64,000 nucleotides of DNA from Cryptomeria japonica. Its lineage: Eukaryota > Streptophyta > Pinopsida > Cupressales > Cupressaceae. Numbering within the stretch: the first letter of the stretch is position 1; the number at the start of each line of letters is the position of its first letter. The translations under genes were made by a program, and so were the position numbers. Shown here one piece after another: positions 1-10,727 of the stretch. Below the pieces are notes generated by a model. The model was given only the letters and a program-made list of their open reading frames with translations. It had not been told where the DNA came from and ran no database searches. The DNA is taken from positions 607,700,209 through 607,764,208 of the forward strand of contig NC_081413.1 of assembly GCF_030272615.1 (NCBI RefSeq). The letters are read 5' to 3'.

Positions 1-599
1 GTAATCCAGAGTTAGAGGCAAGGACTCAAAATGTCTTTATCACAGGAGATTGAGGAATTTGTAAAAAGTACTACCTTTTGGAGCAAAATGGAGGACTTCA
101 GGATAGATGTCCTTGTTTAAAATAAGGTAATTCCCACAAGGGAGAAGTACATCCAGATATTGTCTTTATTGTCTCATAAGCAAGAGACAATAAGGTTAAT
201 GATTGCAGAACTAGACTAGGAGAAGAAAGAAGGTGATGACGAGGTTGATCTCATTTTTGCCAAAGTTGTTGATCTTCCTTGTTATTTATATGATGGCGAT
301 CAGAATCTCGTCACTGCTGAAGTTGTCACGTAGGAATTCCTTTCCTTGATGGATCACTGCACAGGACAAGATTTCTCACGTGATACATTTGATAAGCTGT
401 TAGAGATCCAGGTCAGTTTTGAAGTCCTCGCATCCATGCTGAAGGATGTTAAAAAGAAACAGGTAAAGATTGGAGATGCAATTTCCCGCGTTTGAGTGAT
501 CACAAGTTCTACCTCAATGCCGAACAAAGTAGAGATGAAAGATATCCTGGCTAAGTTCGAAGATTTTCAGAAATCCAATGAGGTGGAGAATGAAGAATG
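1..599 (+). pseudogene. Duplicate of Gypsy-1 ORF3 C-terminus, carried in the 5' LTR
   Basis: This stretch is colinear with the last about 195 codons of ORF3 at 13727-14311, ending with the same Glu/Asn-rich tail and TGA at about 598. It keeps recognisable coiled-coil segments (ending ILAKFEDFQKSNEVENEE) but has several in-frame stops near 118, 217, 330 and 493. As a 5' LTR copy it has no ORF3 start upstream and is not expected to be translated. It exists because the LTR boundary lies upstream of the ORF3 stop codon. Function of the protein is unknown. Confidence 0.75.
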
Positions 600-758
600 A
601 AGTGCCCCCTTTTGGCACCTTTTATTTATGCAGTTGCACCGATAGATGCTATCAATTTTTATGTAGCTGCATGTTTTCTTTATGTTGTAGTTATAGTAAA
701 ATGGGACTGTGCAGTTGAATAAGTCAACTGTGCCCACCTTTTTCTCAACTTCTTTTCC

Positions 759-765
759 TATATAA
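759..765 (+). promoter_or_regulatory. Probable TATA box of Gypsy-1 5' LTR
   Basis: TATATAA within TTCCTATATAAGGAGG, 160 bases after the ORF3 remnant stops. The same motif is at the equivalent place in the 3' LTR (14469). An AATAAA at 875-880 downstream could be the poly(A) signal of the same LTR. Assignment is by motif and position only. Confidence 0.55.
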
Positions 766-1498
766 GGAGGACCTCATTTGTAAATATTTATCTTTTTCAT
801 GCTTAGCAAAACTCTGCAAATTTTTTATCCCAACTAAGACTTTGGGCCTTTTGTGGTGAAAATTCTATCAAGCAAATAAAGAAAACAATTTTGTTGATCT
901 CAAACTTTGTGTTGTATCAAGAAAATTATTTATATAATTTAATGTTCCTATGTCCATTTAATATATATGTTCTTTATTTCTTTGATCTTGAAGATATTGG
1001 TATGTGAGTTAAAGAGCTCCTGAATCGTGCAAGTAAATTGTGTGCTCTTAACGTATTTGGGAAACCTTCTGATAAATTAAGTAATTAGTAGTAAGCTTTG
1101 TATTGTTGCGGTTACTTGTAGTTTAAAGAATTAGAAATTTATACTTGAAGAATTTGAGCTACAAGCTAAGTTTCTAATTGTTTGACTTGTAATAATCAGT
1201 TTAAGTTAGTGTTACCTTCAAGGAGACTTTGTGCTGCTTAATAGTAACTCTTGGTGTAGATTGTTAGATTCATAGTTCTTTTCTTTAAGTATCTAAAGAG
1301 ATAGAGAAATTGTAACCAGGTGAAGGGAGAATACATAAACTCTGAAAAAAGAGAGTTATATTCCCAACACCAACTGACAAATTTAATTTCTTATTAATTA
1401 GAGGAGAAATTTCATAGGGAACCTTCCCTTGATGAGAGGAGAGATTAATTTCTTAGCATAGCTTTGTGTGAATTATATATTTTGTCATTAGTACACTG

Positions 1499-3000
1499 TG
1501 ATAACTCAATGATGAACGGTGAGTACCAAACTGGTACTAAGAGGGGGGGGGAGGGTGAATTAGTACAAGCACAAACTAAAAAAACTTCTCCTTAACCGGT
1601 TTGATTGCAGACTGTAAACTACTGGCAATCTCCAACACCGGTCCAAACCAGACTACTACTAGTTAAACAAAGTGCAATTGTGAAAGACATGAACCGGTCA
1701 ATCTTCTTAGCTTTCCACACAACCTACTTCCTCATTTCCACTTTGTCCTTATGCATAAACAGATAAACTATCATCGGAGACACAATAATTTATAGCATAA
1801 CATGATTCACCGCTTGACAAAAAATAACAAAGCATCACATGAAAGAGGCATCACACACGACACACACATTTTTCATGTGGAAACCCAACTGGGAAAAACC
1901 ACGGTGGGGATGAATACCCACAAGCTATTTTTGAACTCTTTAGAAGTCTACTCTGTTAGGAGCCTAGTCTGGTTAAAGACTGTTACAATAGGTTCTATTA
2001 GGAACCGATCTTGTTAGGGATCACCTGGTTAAGGGATGGCTAGAATACCTGGTTAAGGGTTAAACCCTGTTAGAGGTTACCTTGTTAGAGGATTTTATGA
2101 ACTCAATGGCTATGAGTCACCATATTAAAGGATTTACAACAAGCTGGTTAAAGCTTCCCGGTTAAGGGATTTTCCAATTGTTGAAGTAGTTAAAGATCAA
2201 CAGGTATTACAATGATCTAGTAATAGTACTCAATGCCAATGCAGATCCGCTTTAGTTCCTTCCTTCTGCACACACACTAGGCACGTATCAATCCTCTTAT
2301 CTGGTCTAGAAAGAATCACGTATCTCTGCACTTAGATACACACACAACATTTTCCAACAACCTCAACATGAAGCACAACATCAACCTTATAGAGCACAGA
2401 TAGGTCGGTAGCATAAACCCTAAACCCTAAACACTTAGGTTAAGCAATTGATCGGTTCAATCCTGACCATTGAACACTTTGCATTTGAATACAACAGTCT
2501 TGAATAGATCTCAAGACATTCTCCATTGTTCATTCTTCATCGCTTCATGGAGGTGATAACCCATCACGCGTTCTCCACCGTTTGCAAAGACTTCGCACAT
2601 TCCTGAGGTAGACATGATCAATCTCCTTCATGCAAGATCCTTCATGTGCATGAGACTGACGTGGCAACACGATCTAACCTCCATTACAATGCTAACTCAT
2701 CATATAATATCATTGGTTGAATCACACAGGCTTGGAACACTTCAACTGGAAACCCTGAAGCTAAGACTACCAACCGGTAGTCCTACCACATTCCATGTAC
2801 TAGTTCTCATTTTGACATACCGGTTCGGATTCACAATATCATACCGGTTCACTTATTGCACATATACCGGTTTGCACAACCATACCGGTTCTCTTTGCCA
2901 GTTGCTTAGCTTCAATATGCTGGTTCACTTCTTAGCATATTGACATCAATGACAACATATAATATCATCATGCCATCATATTCTTGCACATATGCCAACA
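1499..3000 (-). mobile_element. Solo Copia LTR inserted in Gypsy-1 5' LTR
   Basis: Inserted DNA relative to the Gypsy-1 3' LTR. Read on the minus strand it starts TGTTGGCATATG and ends GAGTTATCA, with the C-rich CACCCTCCCCCCCCTCTTAG tract typical of the Copia LTR ends in this window. It is flanked by CACTG (1494-1498) and CGTTG (3001-3005), a 5-bp duplication differing by two transitions. The uninterrupted copy has CACTGGTGAC at this site. No PBS or pol is attached, so it is a solo LTR left by LTR-LTR recombination. A series of degenerate GGTTAAGGGAT-like units spans about 1970-2170. A related copy is at 55415-56798. Confidence 0.85.
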
Positions 3001-3030
3001 CGTTGGTGACAAAATATTCACCCAACAGTT

Positions 3031-3053
3031 TTTTGGTGACTCTACTGGGGAGC
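3031..3053 (+). other. Gypsy-1 primer-binding-like site
   Basis: TTTGGTGACTCTACTGGGGA begins 3 bases after the LTR end. TGGYGACTCYRCTGGGGA is the form seen after the 5' LTR of plant Tat/Ogre-type Gypsy elements. I cannot name the priming tRNA from the sequence alone. Confidence 0.65.
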
Positions 3054-3102
3054 GACGTGCAACCGGTTTTTCCCTTTGGGTTGCAATGCTCTTTTCATTA
3101 TA

Positions 3103-4740
3103 ATGTCATTGTTTGCTGATTTTCTCAAAAATCATAATCTGGCTGATCGAAGTTACACTCGTGGGCAACGATTAGCAGGAATTGTTGATCCTACTTTTGA
3201 AGTATTGCAGCAATTTAATTTTCCCTTTGTGACACCTCCACGGACGCTTTCTCCTTTGTAGTGGACACAAAGTTTTCCTCCATCTGCACGACGATCTCCC
3301 GTACCAAGTGAGGCATCAAGTTTGCAAGTTTCAGTTGTTCCACTTGCAAGTCATTTTGTAATACCACCCTATAATCCGTTAAGGATGGCTGCTACTCCTG
3401 GACCTTGGGGTACTGCTTTTGGTCCTTTGAACTTGACCGCACCTTTGCATGAACTTCCCAAAGGTACGCAAAAAAAATTACCAAAATTTTTGAGGGATGG
3501 TTCTTAGCACCCTAATGAACACATTGCAGCCTTCTACATTGCATGTGGAGTCCTAGGTGTTGAGCATGAAGATGTTTTAGTGAGATTATTCATTGAGACT
3601 TTGCATGGAGCTGCTGCTGATTGGTTCTATCATCTTACGAATGCTTGTATCACAAATTAGGCGTCTCTTAGAACATTGTTTGAAGCAAGGTTCAAGTCTG
3701 CCGAAGATGATCATGTACTGCTAGCTCAGTTAACTCAAATGAAGAAAGAGCCCCAGGAAGCTATGCATGAATTTGTAGCAAAGTTCAACAGATTGCACAA
3801 TCGCATTCCAGTTGCTTCACGACCAACCATTGGAAACTTGAAATGCTTCTTCATCAACGCTCAATTGCCAGAGGTGAGCTTTCTTTTGTGAAGAGATAAT
3901 CCTATAGATATGGATTTTTCTCAATAGTTGGCTATATTGGTTTAAGATGATCTTATCCTCACCAGTAAGATAAGGACAAAGCCCAACAAGGTTAGAAATA
4001 ATCAAATTGCTGATTTATCAATTCCTTCCATGAATTCTATTGACCCCATGATACAAAAGTTAGCAAATGAGTTGTTGGCACTTAAGAAGCAAATTTCCTC
4101 ACAAGGAAAAATTTCTTATCGTGATGTTCTAAGAAGGACTTATCCAAACAATGCTTCCAATTAAACCATGCGTAATCAGAATAAATTACCTCCTTCTCCA
4201 GAGAGGCTTGCGTTGGAAGCACCACCCCAAAATTTAGCTATAGGATATTATGAAGCTGAACAAAATGATCTTCCCCCTTTTGGTGAAGAAGATGCCAATT
4301 CACATCAAGAAGATGATGTAGTGTTGGCTGGCGACTCTAATATTAGGTTTATGCAATATCAAGAAGATGATACACTAGACACATGTGATGGGGATGTCTT
4401 TGCAATATTCACTCATTCACAAGCACAGGAAGCTCAACCACCTGTCATTGTGAAGAGTGATGATCCTATCCAAATTAAGGAGTCTCAACATTTGCTAATT
4501 TCTATTGCGAAGCGTGGGACTCCCATACCAAATCCTGCAAAGGACAATGCTATCTCAATGGACGCCGCGAAGGATAAAAGTGTAAGTGATTCTTCGACTA
4601 CTGTCAATTTTTCTGCACCTGTCAATTCTTCTACACATGCATCGAAGACTAGTGTACCTAATATTTTAAATTCTCAAAATGAGAATCCAAATCCATCTTT
4701 GATGATGAATTCCTTTTAGTCATTTGATATTTTAGACCAT
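3103..4740 (+). pseudogene. gag: Gypsy-1 gag region
   Basis: First part of the polyprotein, in the same frame as the downstream pol. The likely start is ATG 3103 (MSLFADFLKNHN). A capsid-type retrotransposon Gag domain spans about 3500-3900, with the usual WFYHL and FEARF helices. A Lys-rich stretch follows, then from 4168 a Pro/acid/Ser-rich linker of about 180 residues with no recognised fold. No CCHC zinc knuckle is visible, as in several Tat/Athila Gags. In-frame stops occur at 3259, 3505, about 3658, 3889, about 4162 and 4717. Gag normally forms the cytoplasmic virus-like particle; this copy is broken. Confidence 0.75.
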
Positions 4741-4761
4741 GCTAAGAAAACCAAAATACAA

Positions 4762-5457
4762 ATGTCTAAAGTTGAATTTTTGAGATCTAATCCAGATCAA
4801 TTTGACCAGTTGGTCAAGTTTGTTAAAGAAAAAGATACTACCCCTAGTAATCTTCCTAAGTCTAACTTACTTCAAAATAACTTAGTAACTTCCCCTTCTC
4901 TTGTAGAGAAGATAGAACCATTCTACATATCTTTGTTGATAAATGGATATAAGCTTAGTAACTATGTAATTGATTCTAGGGCATCTGATAATGTTATGCC
5001 GTCAAAATTTGCCAATTCCCTTGGCTTGACTTTGACCAAAACATTTGGAAGGTGTTTCTCTATGGATAACAAGCAAGTCCCCTTGATAGGTCAAATAAAA
5101 GACGCACAGTTTACTTTTGCTTCATTCCCAGAAAAGAAGATTAAGATGACAGTATTGGTAGCCGACGTGTCGGCCTCCTATGGTCTATTGTTGGGAAGAA
5201 ATTTCTGTAGAGATGTTGGGGGTGAGTTAAACATGGATACAACTGAGGCTCGTATTCCTATTAAAGGAGTTGTTCAAAAGTTACTTCCAGAAAAAGAATC
5301 AAAATACACCATTGTCATGTTTGACGATCAGCGGGCCCAGATTCTTTTCGAATCATCAAGTATGGGTGATTATTTTATGCATGCCGATGATGGTTTAGAG
5401 GTGGCTCTTGAGAGTGAAGATGCCATTCCATTAAATGATGTTCCAATTGATTGTTAA
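4762..5457 (+). pseudogene. Gypsy-1 aspartic protease region
   Basis: A retropepsin-like domain spans about residues 52-165 of this segment. The active-site motif is DSRAS at residues 71-75, where DSGAS is expected, so the catalytic Gly is Arg. The flap and second half (SASYGLLLGRNF, residues 133-144) are well kept and carry the LLGR motif in place of ILGR. It is in frame with gag and with the RNase H downstream, separated from the latter only by TAA at 5455. It would cleave the Gag-Pol polyprotein; the motif change and surrounding stops make it inactive. Confidence 0.8.
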
Positions 5458-6045
5458 AGTAGTGTTATAGAATCAAAAGGATCTTCAACTTCACAACAAG
5501 AAATTCTCAATTTTGATACCGTCAGCATTGGTAGTCCAGATGACATTTGGACACTAGAGTTTGATGGTAGCTATTCTTCTATCAGATCAGGAGCCGGTAT
5601 TGTTTTGGTTTCTCCTGAGGGTAATCTTTTCCCTTTCTCTTTCAAATTGTAGTTTGATAACACAAATAACACTGCTGAGTATGAATCACTTCTTCAGGGA
5701 ATGAATGTTGCTCAGAAGAAGGGAATCAAGAACTTGCATGCTCAAAGAGATGTAGAGTTAATTGTTTGTCAAGTCCAAAACATATATCAACCTAGGAGCG
5801 ATAGGCTATGACATTATCGTAACCAAGTTTGGGATTTGATTGAGGAATTCAATGCCTTTGATATATCTATTGTCTCTCATGAATTTAATGATAGGGCGGA
5901 TTCATTGGCAATATTTGGAACTTCTTTGGTTCCTCACAAAGATTTTTTAGGATCAACTTATGTTGTTGAGTTAGTTTTCTAGCCAAGTGTTCTTGACAAC
6001 TCTGATCATTGGCAAGTATTTAATGATGATCATCATGTAATAATT
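5458..6045 (+). pseudogene. Extra RNase H domain (aRNH type) between protease and RT
   Basis: Starts after the protease stop, in the same frame. It has the RNase H fold signatures: FDGS with catalytic Asp at codon 5563, then SGAGIVLVSPEG, TAEYE with Glu at 5677, Asp at 5749 in QRDVE, and a C-terminal NDRADSLA with the last acidic residue. This is distinct from the normal Gypsy RNase H at about 7260-7720, so the element has two. A second, archaeal-like RNase H is known in the plant Tat lineage; here it lies upstream of RT. Stops at about 5650, 5808 and 5982 break it. It would help degrade the RNA strand or process primers during reverse transcription. Confidence 0.8.
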
Positions 6046-7230
6046 TTTTTGTACACTGCTGACAATTTTGATGATCTGTACTTTGAAGGTAGTCATTGTC
6101 CTTCAAAGGATGCAATTGAAAGTATTGATGCTGAAATAGGAGAAAAATTTCTACAATTAAAAGGAAACAAGATCCCCAAGGGTCTAGTTTCTCTAGAAAA
6201 GATTTTTTACAAACATGATCGTTATGTTAAAAAGCAACAAAGATCAGCTATAGGATCAATGTAATATGAACAAGTAAACATTGGGACTGAAGACAATCCA
6301 AAAATGATCAACATTGGAAAGTGTTGTTCACAAGAAGAAAGGCAGAAATTTGTTGCATTATTGCAGCAATATGTTGACATCTTGGCATACTCCTATGAAG
6401 ATTTAAAGTCTTTTCATCCTGAAGAGCTCCACCATGACATTCCATTGAAACCAGGTATTACGCCTTTCCGTCAGAAGCAAAGGAAATACAACCCAAAGAT
6501 GTCTGATACTATCTTTGCTGAAGTACAAAAGATGTTGAAAGCAAGGATAATCTCCCTCATTCACCATTCCTCTTGGATAGCCGATATTGTACTTGTACGT
6601 AAGAAGAATGTTGAGATTCAGATATGTGTTGATTTTCGAAACTAGAATCAGGCATCCTTGAAGGATAATTATCCTTTACCTATCATAGATCATGTCCTAC
6701 AAGCTGTTACTAGAGCAAAGATGATGTCCATGTTGGATGGATTTTGAGGTTATAACCAAGTAGAAGTTTTGGAGCAAGATCAACCTAAGACCGCATTTAC
6801 TACACCTTGGGGTACCTTTGCATATCATAGGATGCCTTTTGGATTAATAAATGCGGGAGTAACTTTCCAACGTACAATGGACTTGGCCTTCCGAAGTTTT
6901 CTTGGTAAGTTCATTGTGGTCTATTTGGATGATTTGACTGTTTATTCTAAGGAACGTCAAGATCATTTCTTTCATCTGCAATGAGTCTTAGAGAAAGATC
7001 GTCAGCATGGAATTTCCCTCAATCCCAAGAAATCCATTTTTCGGGTTACTGAAGGCAAGTTGCTTAGGCATATTGTTTCAAAAGAAGGTATAAAAATTGA
7101 TGTAGAAAGCGTAAAAGCTATTCGTGACCTTTCCTTGCCAACAAGTAAGACTGTTGTTCATTCTTTCTTCGGTAAAGTAAATTTCTTGCGAAGATTCATT
7201 CCAGGCTTTGCTGAACAAACTCATCACATA
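6046..7230 (+). pseudogene. Gypsy-1 reverse transcriptase
   Basis: A pre-RT linker (6046-6300) leads into the RT palm and fingers: ICVDFRN near 6625-6645, then MLDGF, TAFTTPWGTFAYHRMPFGL, and the catalytic YLDD at 6922-6933. Thumb and connection follow to about 7230. Same frame as gag-PR. Stops interrupt at 6262, 6643, about 6745 and about 6982; the one in the DGF.GYNQ motif removes a conserved residue. It would copy element RNA into cDNA inside particles. Confidence 0.88.
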
Positions 7231-7875
7231 GTTAATATGATCAAAGGAAATTCTCTCTTCAAGTGGACTCCTGAAGGAAAGAAAGCTTTCCATCAAATCA
7301 AGGAAGCCATGGCAAATGCTCCAGTCTTAGTATGCCCAGATTATACCAAAGTGTTTATTATATATAGCTATGCATTAGATCATACTTGTTCGGCTATACT
7401 AATGCAGAGAAATAATGAAGGTGTGGAATCACCCATTGCATTCATGAGTTATCCGCTAAAGGCTCATGAGTTGAAATACTCAGAAATGGAGAACCATGCT
7501 TTTGCTGTGGTGAAAGTGGTGAAACATTTCAGGTTTTATATTCTGAATTCGCATGTCATTGCTCTTGTTCCTGATGCTGTTGTCAAGTCGATTCTGACGC
7601 AACAAGAGTTTGGAACTAAAAGGGGCAACTGGGTTGCCAAGATTCAAGAATATGATATGGAAATTAAGCCCACTAAGTTGGTTCATGGAAAAGGTCTATG
7701 TCAGTTGATAGCTGACAACAAATCAATTGATGAAGTGGTGCTGGAAAATGAAGGTATAAATCAAGATCTTCCTAATGTTCTATTTGTTATCACTACTAAT
7801 GAGTGGTATTCCGACCTGGCATATCTCTTAACATATGGGGATTGTCCCACGCACCTATCAAGGAAAGAAAGGTGA
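7231..7875 (+). pseudogene. Gypsy-1 RNase H (gRNH)
   Basis: Continuous open frame from the RT connection. FKWTPEGKKAFHQIK marks the RT-RH hinge. The RNase H region follows with YALDHTCSAILMQ, SEMENHAFAVV and a terminal LCQLIADN in place of the usual ADALS. Several catalytic acids look altered (YSYALD for YTDAS), so activity is doubtful even without stops. The frame ends at TGA 7873, just before the integrase. Assignment rests on order and motif spacing. Confidence 0.75.
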
Positions 7876-9070
7876 ACCCTGAAGCTTAAAGCAGTGAATT
7901 TTGTTCAATGGGACAATGGTTTGTACAAGAAGGGTCTGGATGACAATTTCCTGCGTTGCGTAGACAAACAACAACAAGTAAGATTACTTCAAGCTTTTCA
8001 TGATCTTGCTTGTGGTGGACATTTTTCTGCACCTGTTATTGCACATAAAATCTTTCATGCCAGATATTATTGGCCAACATTGTTTAAAGATACATACAGT
8101 TGGGTTCGCAAGTGTGAGCAATGTCAACAATTTGTTGGTAAGCCCAAATTAGCTGCGCTCCCTCTTAAACCAATAGTAATTGAAGAGCCTTTCCAACAAT
8201 GGGGATTGGACTTCATTGGACCTGTCAATCTGACATCTAGTGCAGGTCACATATACATCCTCACAGCGACAGATTACTTCACCAAGTGGGTGGAGGCAAT
8301 CCCAACTAAGCAATCTACCTCAATGGTGGTTTGTCAATTTTTGAAGGAAAACATCATTTCAAGGTTTGGCATTCCTCATAAGATAGTAGCTGGTAATGCT
8401 TTATTTTTTCATCTTATGAGATAATTGAATTTTGCTTTGATCATGGTATTACTCTTTCACACTCATCTGACTATTATCCGCAAGGAAATGGTCAGGCTGA
8501 GTCAAACAACAAGAATCTGGTTACTATTATGAGGAATCTTGTTGATGAAAGACAACGGACTTGGCATAAAGCTCTTTATGATGCGCTATGGGTGGATCGT
8601 ATAACTCCAAAAAGAGAAATCAGTATGTCACCTTTTCAACTTTTGTATGGGTTGAATGTCGATATTCCAATCACTGTGGAACTTCTAGCATTAAAGCTCG
8701 CCAAGGCCATTGAAGATGAAACATATCAAGATTCATTGGATAAGAGGATTATGTTTCTTTCTCAGCTGGAAGAAACAAGAGCAGAAGTGGTAGATAGACT
8801 TGCTGCACACCAAAGGCAAGTGAAGGCATTGTTTGATAAGAAAACAACTTCCTGTGCGTTCTCAATTGGTGATCAAGTCTTGTTATGGGACAAAAGGAGG
8901 GAACCAAAGGTTTGCATGGAAAGTTTCACTCCTTATGGAGAGGTCCCTTCACTATTCATGAAGTATGTGGCGAGCATAGCTACTTACTTGCATATGTAGA
9001 TGGTACCCCATTCTCGCTTCCTCATAGTGGAGAACATTTGAAGCTCTTTACTCAATATAGAGCAATGTAA
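7876..9070 (+). pseudogene. Gypsy-1 integrase with frameshifts
   Basis: The N-terminal HHCC zinc domain is visible (HDLACGGHFSAPVIAHKI ... CEQCQQ). The first catalytic Asp is in WGLDFIGP. The second lies in VAGNALFF, where DN is expected, so Asp is replaced by Gly. The third acidic residue is in NGQAESNNK. The frame changes near 8420 and again near 8930. The C-terminal part continues through VLLWDKRR and, in the third frame, the SLWRGPFTIHEV-type SH3-like domain to the stop at 9068. It would insert the cDNA; this copy is inactive. Confidence 0.85.
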
Positions 9071-9390
9071 AGGAAGTTGTAATTTTTGTAAAATATGTAT
9101 AGTCTTTTGTTTTTAGTCTTTTTGTCGCCCGACTCTATAGCCCAATGGATATAGGCACTCGGAGTTCTGGATTCTACAAGCTTCAAGTGGTGCAGCTTGT
9201 TCCCCAGTCAGAGCTAGTTGTTTTCATTGATTTCAGTGCGGCCAAAATCATGAGGCAACCCTACAAAACTGGTCCATTTCATACCTTACGGTCTCCAGGA
9301 GAGCTTAATCAACTTCCTCGGTTAGTTCATTTAGCTTCTTGCTTTTCGTTATTAGTGTTTTCTTAGTTTTTCTAAGTTTACGGTTTTACC
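9071..9390 (+). other. Spacer between pol and palindrome array
   Basis: No coding signature beyond a short open frame at 9145-9366 without recognisable domain. It is T-rich at its end. Its place after integrase suggests the start of the Gypsy-1 post-pol leader. Confidence 0.4.
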
Positions 9391-10561
9391 TGCAATTCAG
9401 ACTTTAAAGTCCGAACTGCAAGGTCTTTCTTTGCTTTATGCACATCGGACTTTAAAGTCCGATGTGCGTTTGCTAGGTTTTCTAGCCTGCAAGTCAGACT
9501 TTAAAGTCCGACCTGCAGGTGGTCTAAGCCTACAGTTCGGACTTTAAAGTCCGACTTGCATGTAATCTTCCCTTGCAGTTTGGACTTTAAAGTTCGACCT
9601 GCAAGGCTGTTTGGCCGGAGAATGCATGTCGGCCTTTAAAGTCGGACTTGCAAGGATTTCTAGCCTGCATGTCGGACTTTAAAGTCTGACATGCACCGTG
9701 AGTTGTCATTAATGCTGCATTAATTATTAATTTAAAGGTTTATTTAGTTAATTTTTGCGTGTCTTTTCTTCATTATTGATTGTGTTTTCTTTTTGTCTGC
9801 GCGCCCTCTTTCATTTTTGCTCACCTCAACTCGGATTTGATTGTGCCATCGTCGGATCTTTCAAAATCACTTGTTGCAGAGAAGGTACGGTTTTATGTCT
9901 TCTTTTCGGGTTTTCTTTCTTGTTTGCATTTTTTATTTTTCCACTTGTTTTGTTTTATTTCCTCCATTTTTGCTTGGTGTGTCAGTATGGGTAATCGGAT
10001 TTTAAACTCCGATTCCCCCCCCTTATTCCTCGTTTTCCTAAAGCTGCATAACGGGTTTTAAAATCTGCATATGCAGTTGGATGGAGGAATCTCCACATAT
10101 CAGATTTTAAAGTCCGATATGCGGGATCATAACCTTCGCATATCAGATTTTAAAGTCCGATATGCGGAGATGTGAAGGTTTGGTTGACATATCGGGTTTT
10201 AAAACCCGACATGTCAACCGATTGTTTTTCCCTTTGTGGGCACATCAGACTTTAAAGTCCGATGTGTTGGTTTTGCCTAAGATTTTACCCTTGCACATCA
10301 GACTTTAAAGTTCGATGTGCTATTGATCTACCCTGAATCAACACATCGGATTTTAAAGTCCGGTGTGTTGATAACTCTTCCCTGGATTGCACATCGGACT
10401 TCAAAGTACAATGTGCTGTTAACTTACCCCGAGTTTGCACATCGGACTTTAAAGTCCGATGTGCTAATCAACTTTATTTACCCTCGCACATCAGACTTTA
10501 AAGTCCAATGTGTTGATCAAGGTGTTTATCCTTGCACATCAGACTTTAAAGTCTGATGTGC
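9391..10561 (+). repeat. Array of about 19 palindromes around a GACTTTAAAGTC core
   Basis: Each unit is an inverted repeat of about 27-38 bases centred on TTTAAA. Block 1 has seven units (9391-9420, 9440-9467, 9487-9518, 9530-9562, 9573-9604, 9623-9652, 9666-9695). Block 2 has twelve (9991-10015, 10043-10077, 10093-10124, 10134-10169, 10182-10219, 10240-10267, 10292-10321, 10339-10370, 10389-10416, 10437-10464, 10486-10513, 10534-10561). The units at 9440 and 10437 are identical and perfectly palindromic over 28 bases (left half GCACATCGGACTTT). The unit at 10534 is also perfect, with a CAG variant. A decayed half-unit follows near 10580. The last seven units repeat about every 49 bases. The array ends 166 bases before the ORF3 ATG. 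Confidence 0.95.
9696..9990 (+). other. Spacer between the two palindrome blocks
   Basis: T-rich, pyrimidine-biased DNA without palindromes. Overlapping open frames here (79 and 93 codons) encode only Phe/Leu-rich low-complexity peptides and I do not regard them as genes. Confidence 0.4.
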
Positions 10562-10727
10562 AATTTTTGCTTTCAAAAGAGCATGTCTGACTTTTTTCCC
10601 CGACCTGTTGTTTTTGGCAGTTTTACTCCCAAGCTTGTTTTGAGTCCCATTTTTTGATTCGTTTGAGAAAAAATGATTTTGATAATAATAAAGAGCTAAT
10701 CCTCAGTGTTGAATGTAGTCATCACAA

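Larger units (their letters stand above)
1..3027 (+). repeat. Gypsy-1 5' LTR, truncated by window edge and split by a solo LTR
   Basis: Bases 1-1498 and 3006-3027 align with 13711-15229, with scattered substitutions and small indels. Bases 1499-3005 are an inserted solo Copia LTR plus one target-site copy. The LTR ends CAACA at 3027, followed by a PBS-like site. The upstream LTR start is not visible, so the full length is unknown but at least about 1.5 kb. The first 600 bases are coding-derived (the ORF3 C-terminus), then a TATA box and AT-rich leader follow. Confidence 0.85.

Noticed and set aside
2414-2432. Telomere-like AAACCCTAAACCCTAAAC
   Set aside because: Only about two and a half units inside a solo LTR; too short to be an interstitial telomere array.
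9755-10061. Hydrophobic open frames that could be a small membrane protein
   Set aside because: Composition follows T-rich DNA between palindrome blocks; no conserved start and two frames overlap.
10317-10556. 79-codon open frame with a repeated peptide
   Set aside because: It is produced by translating the palindrome tandem repeat; no start context or conservation supports a gene.
9391-10561. CRISPR-like array
   Set aside because: Units are palindromic and variable, spacing is irregular in block 1, there are no unique spacers of constant length, and the context is a plant retrotransposon.
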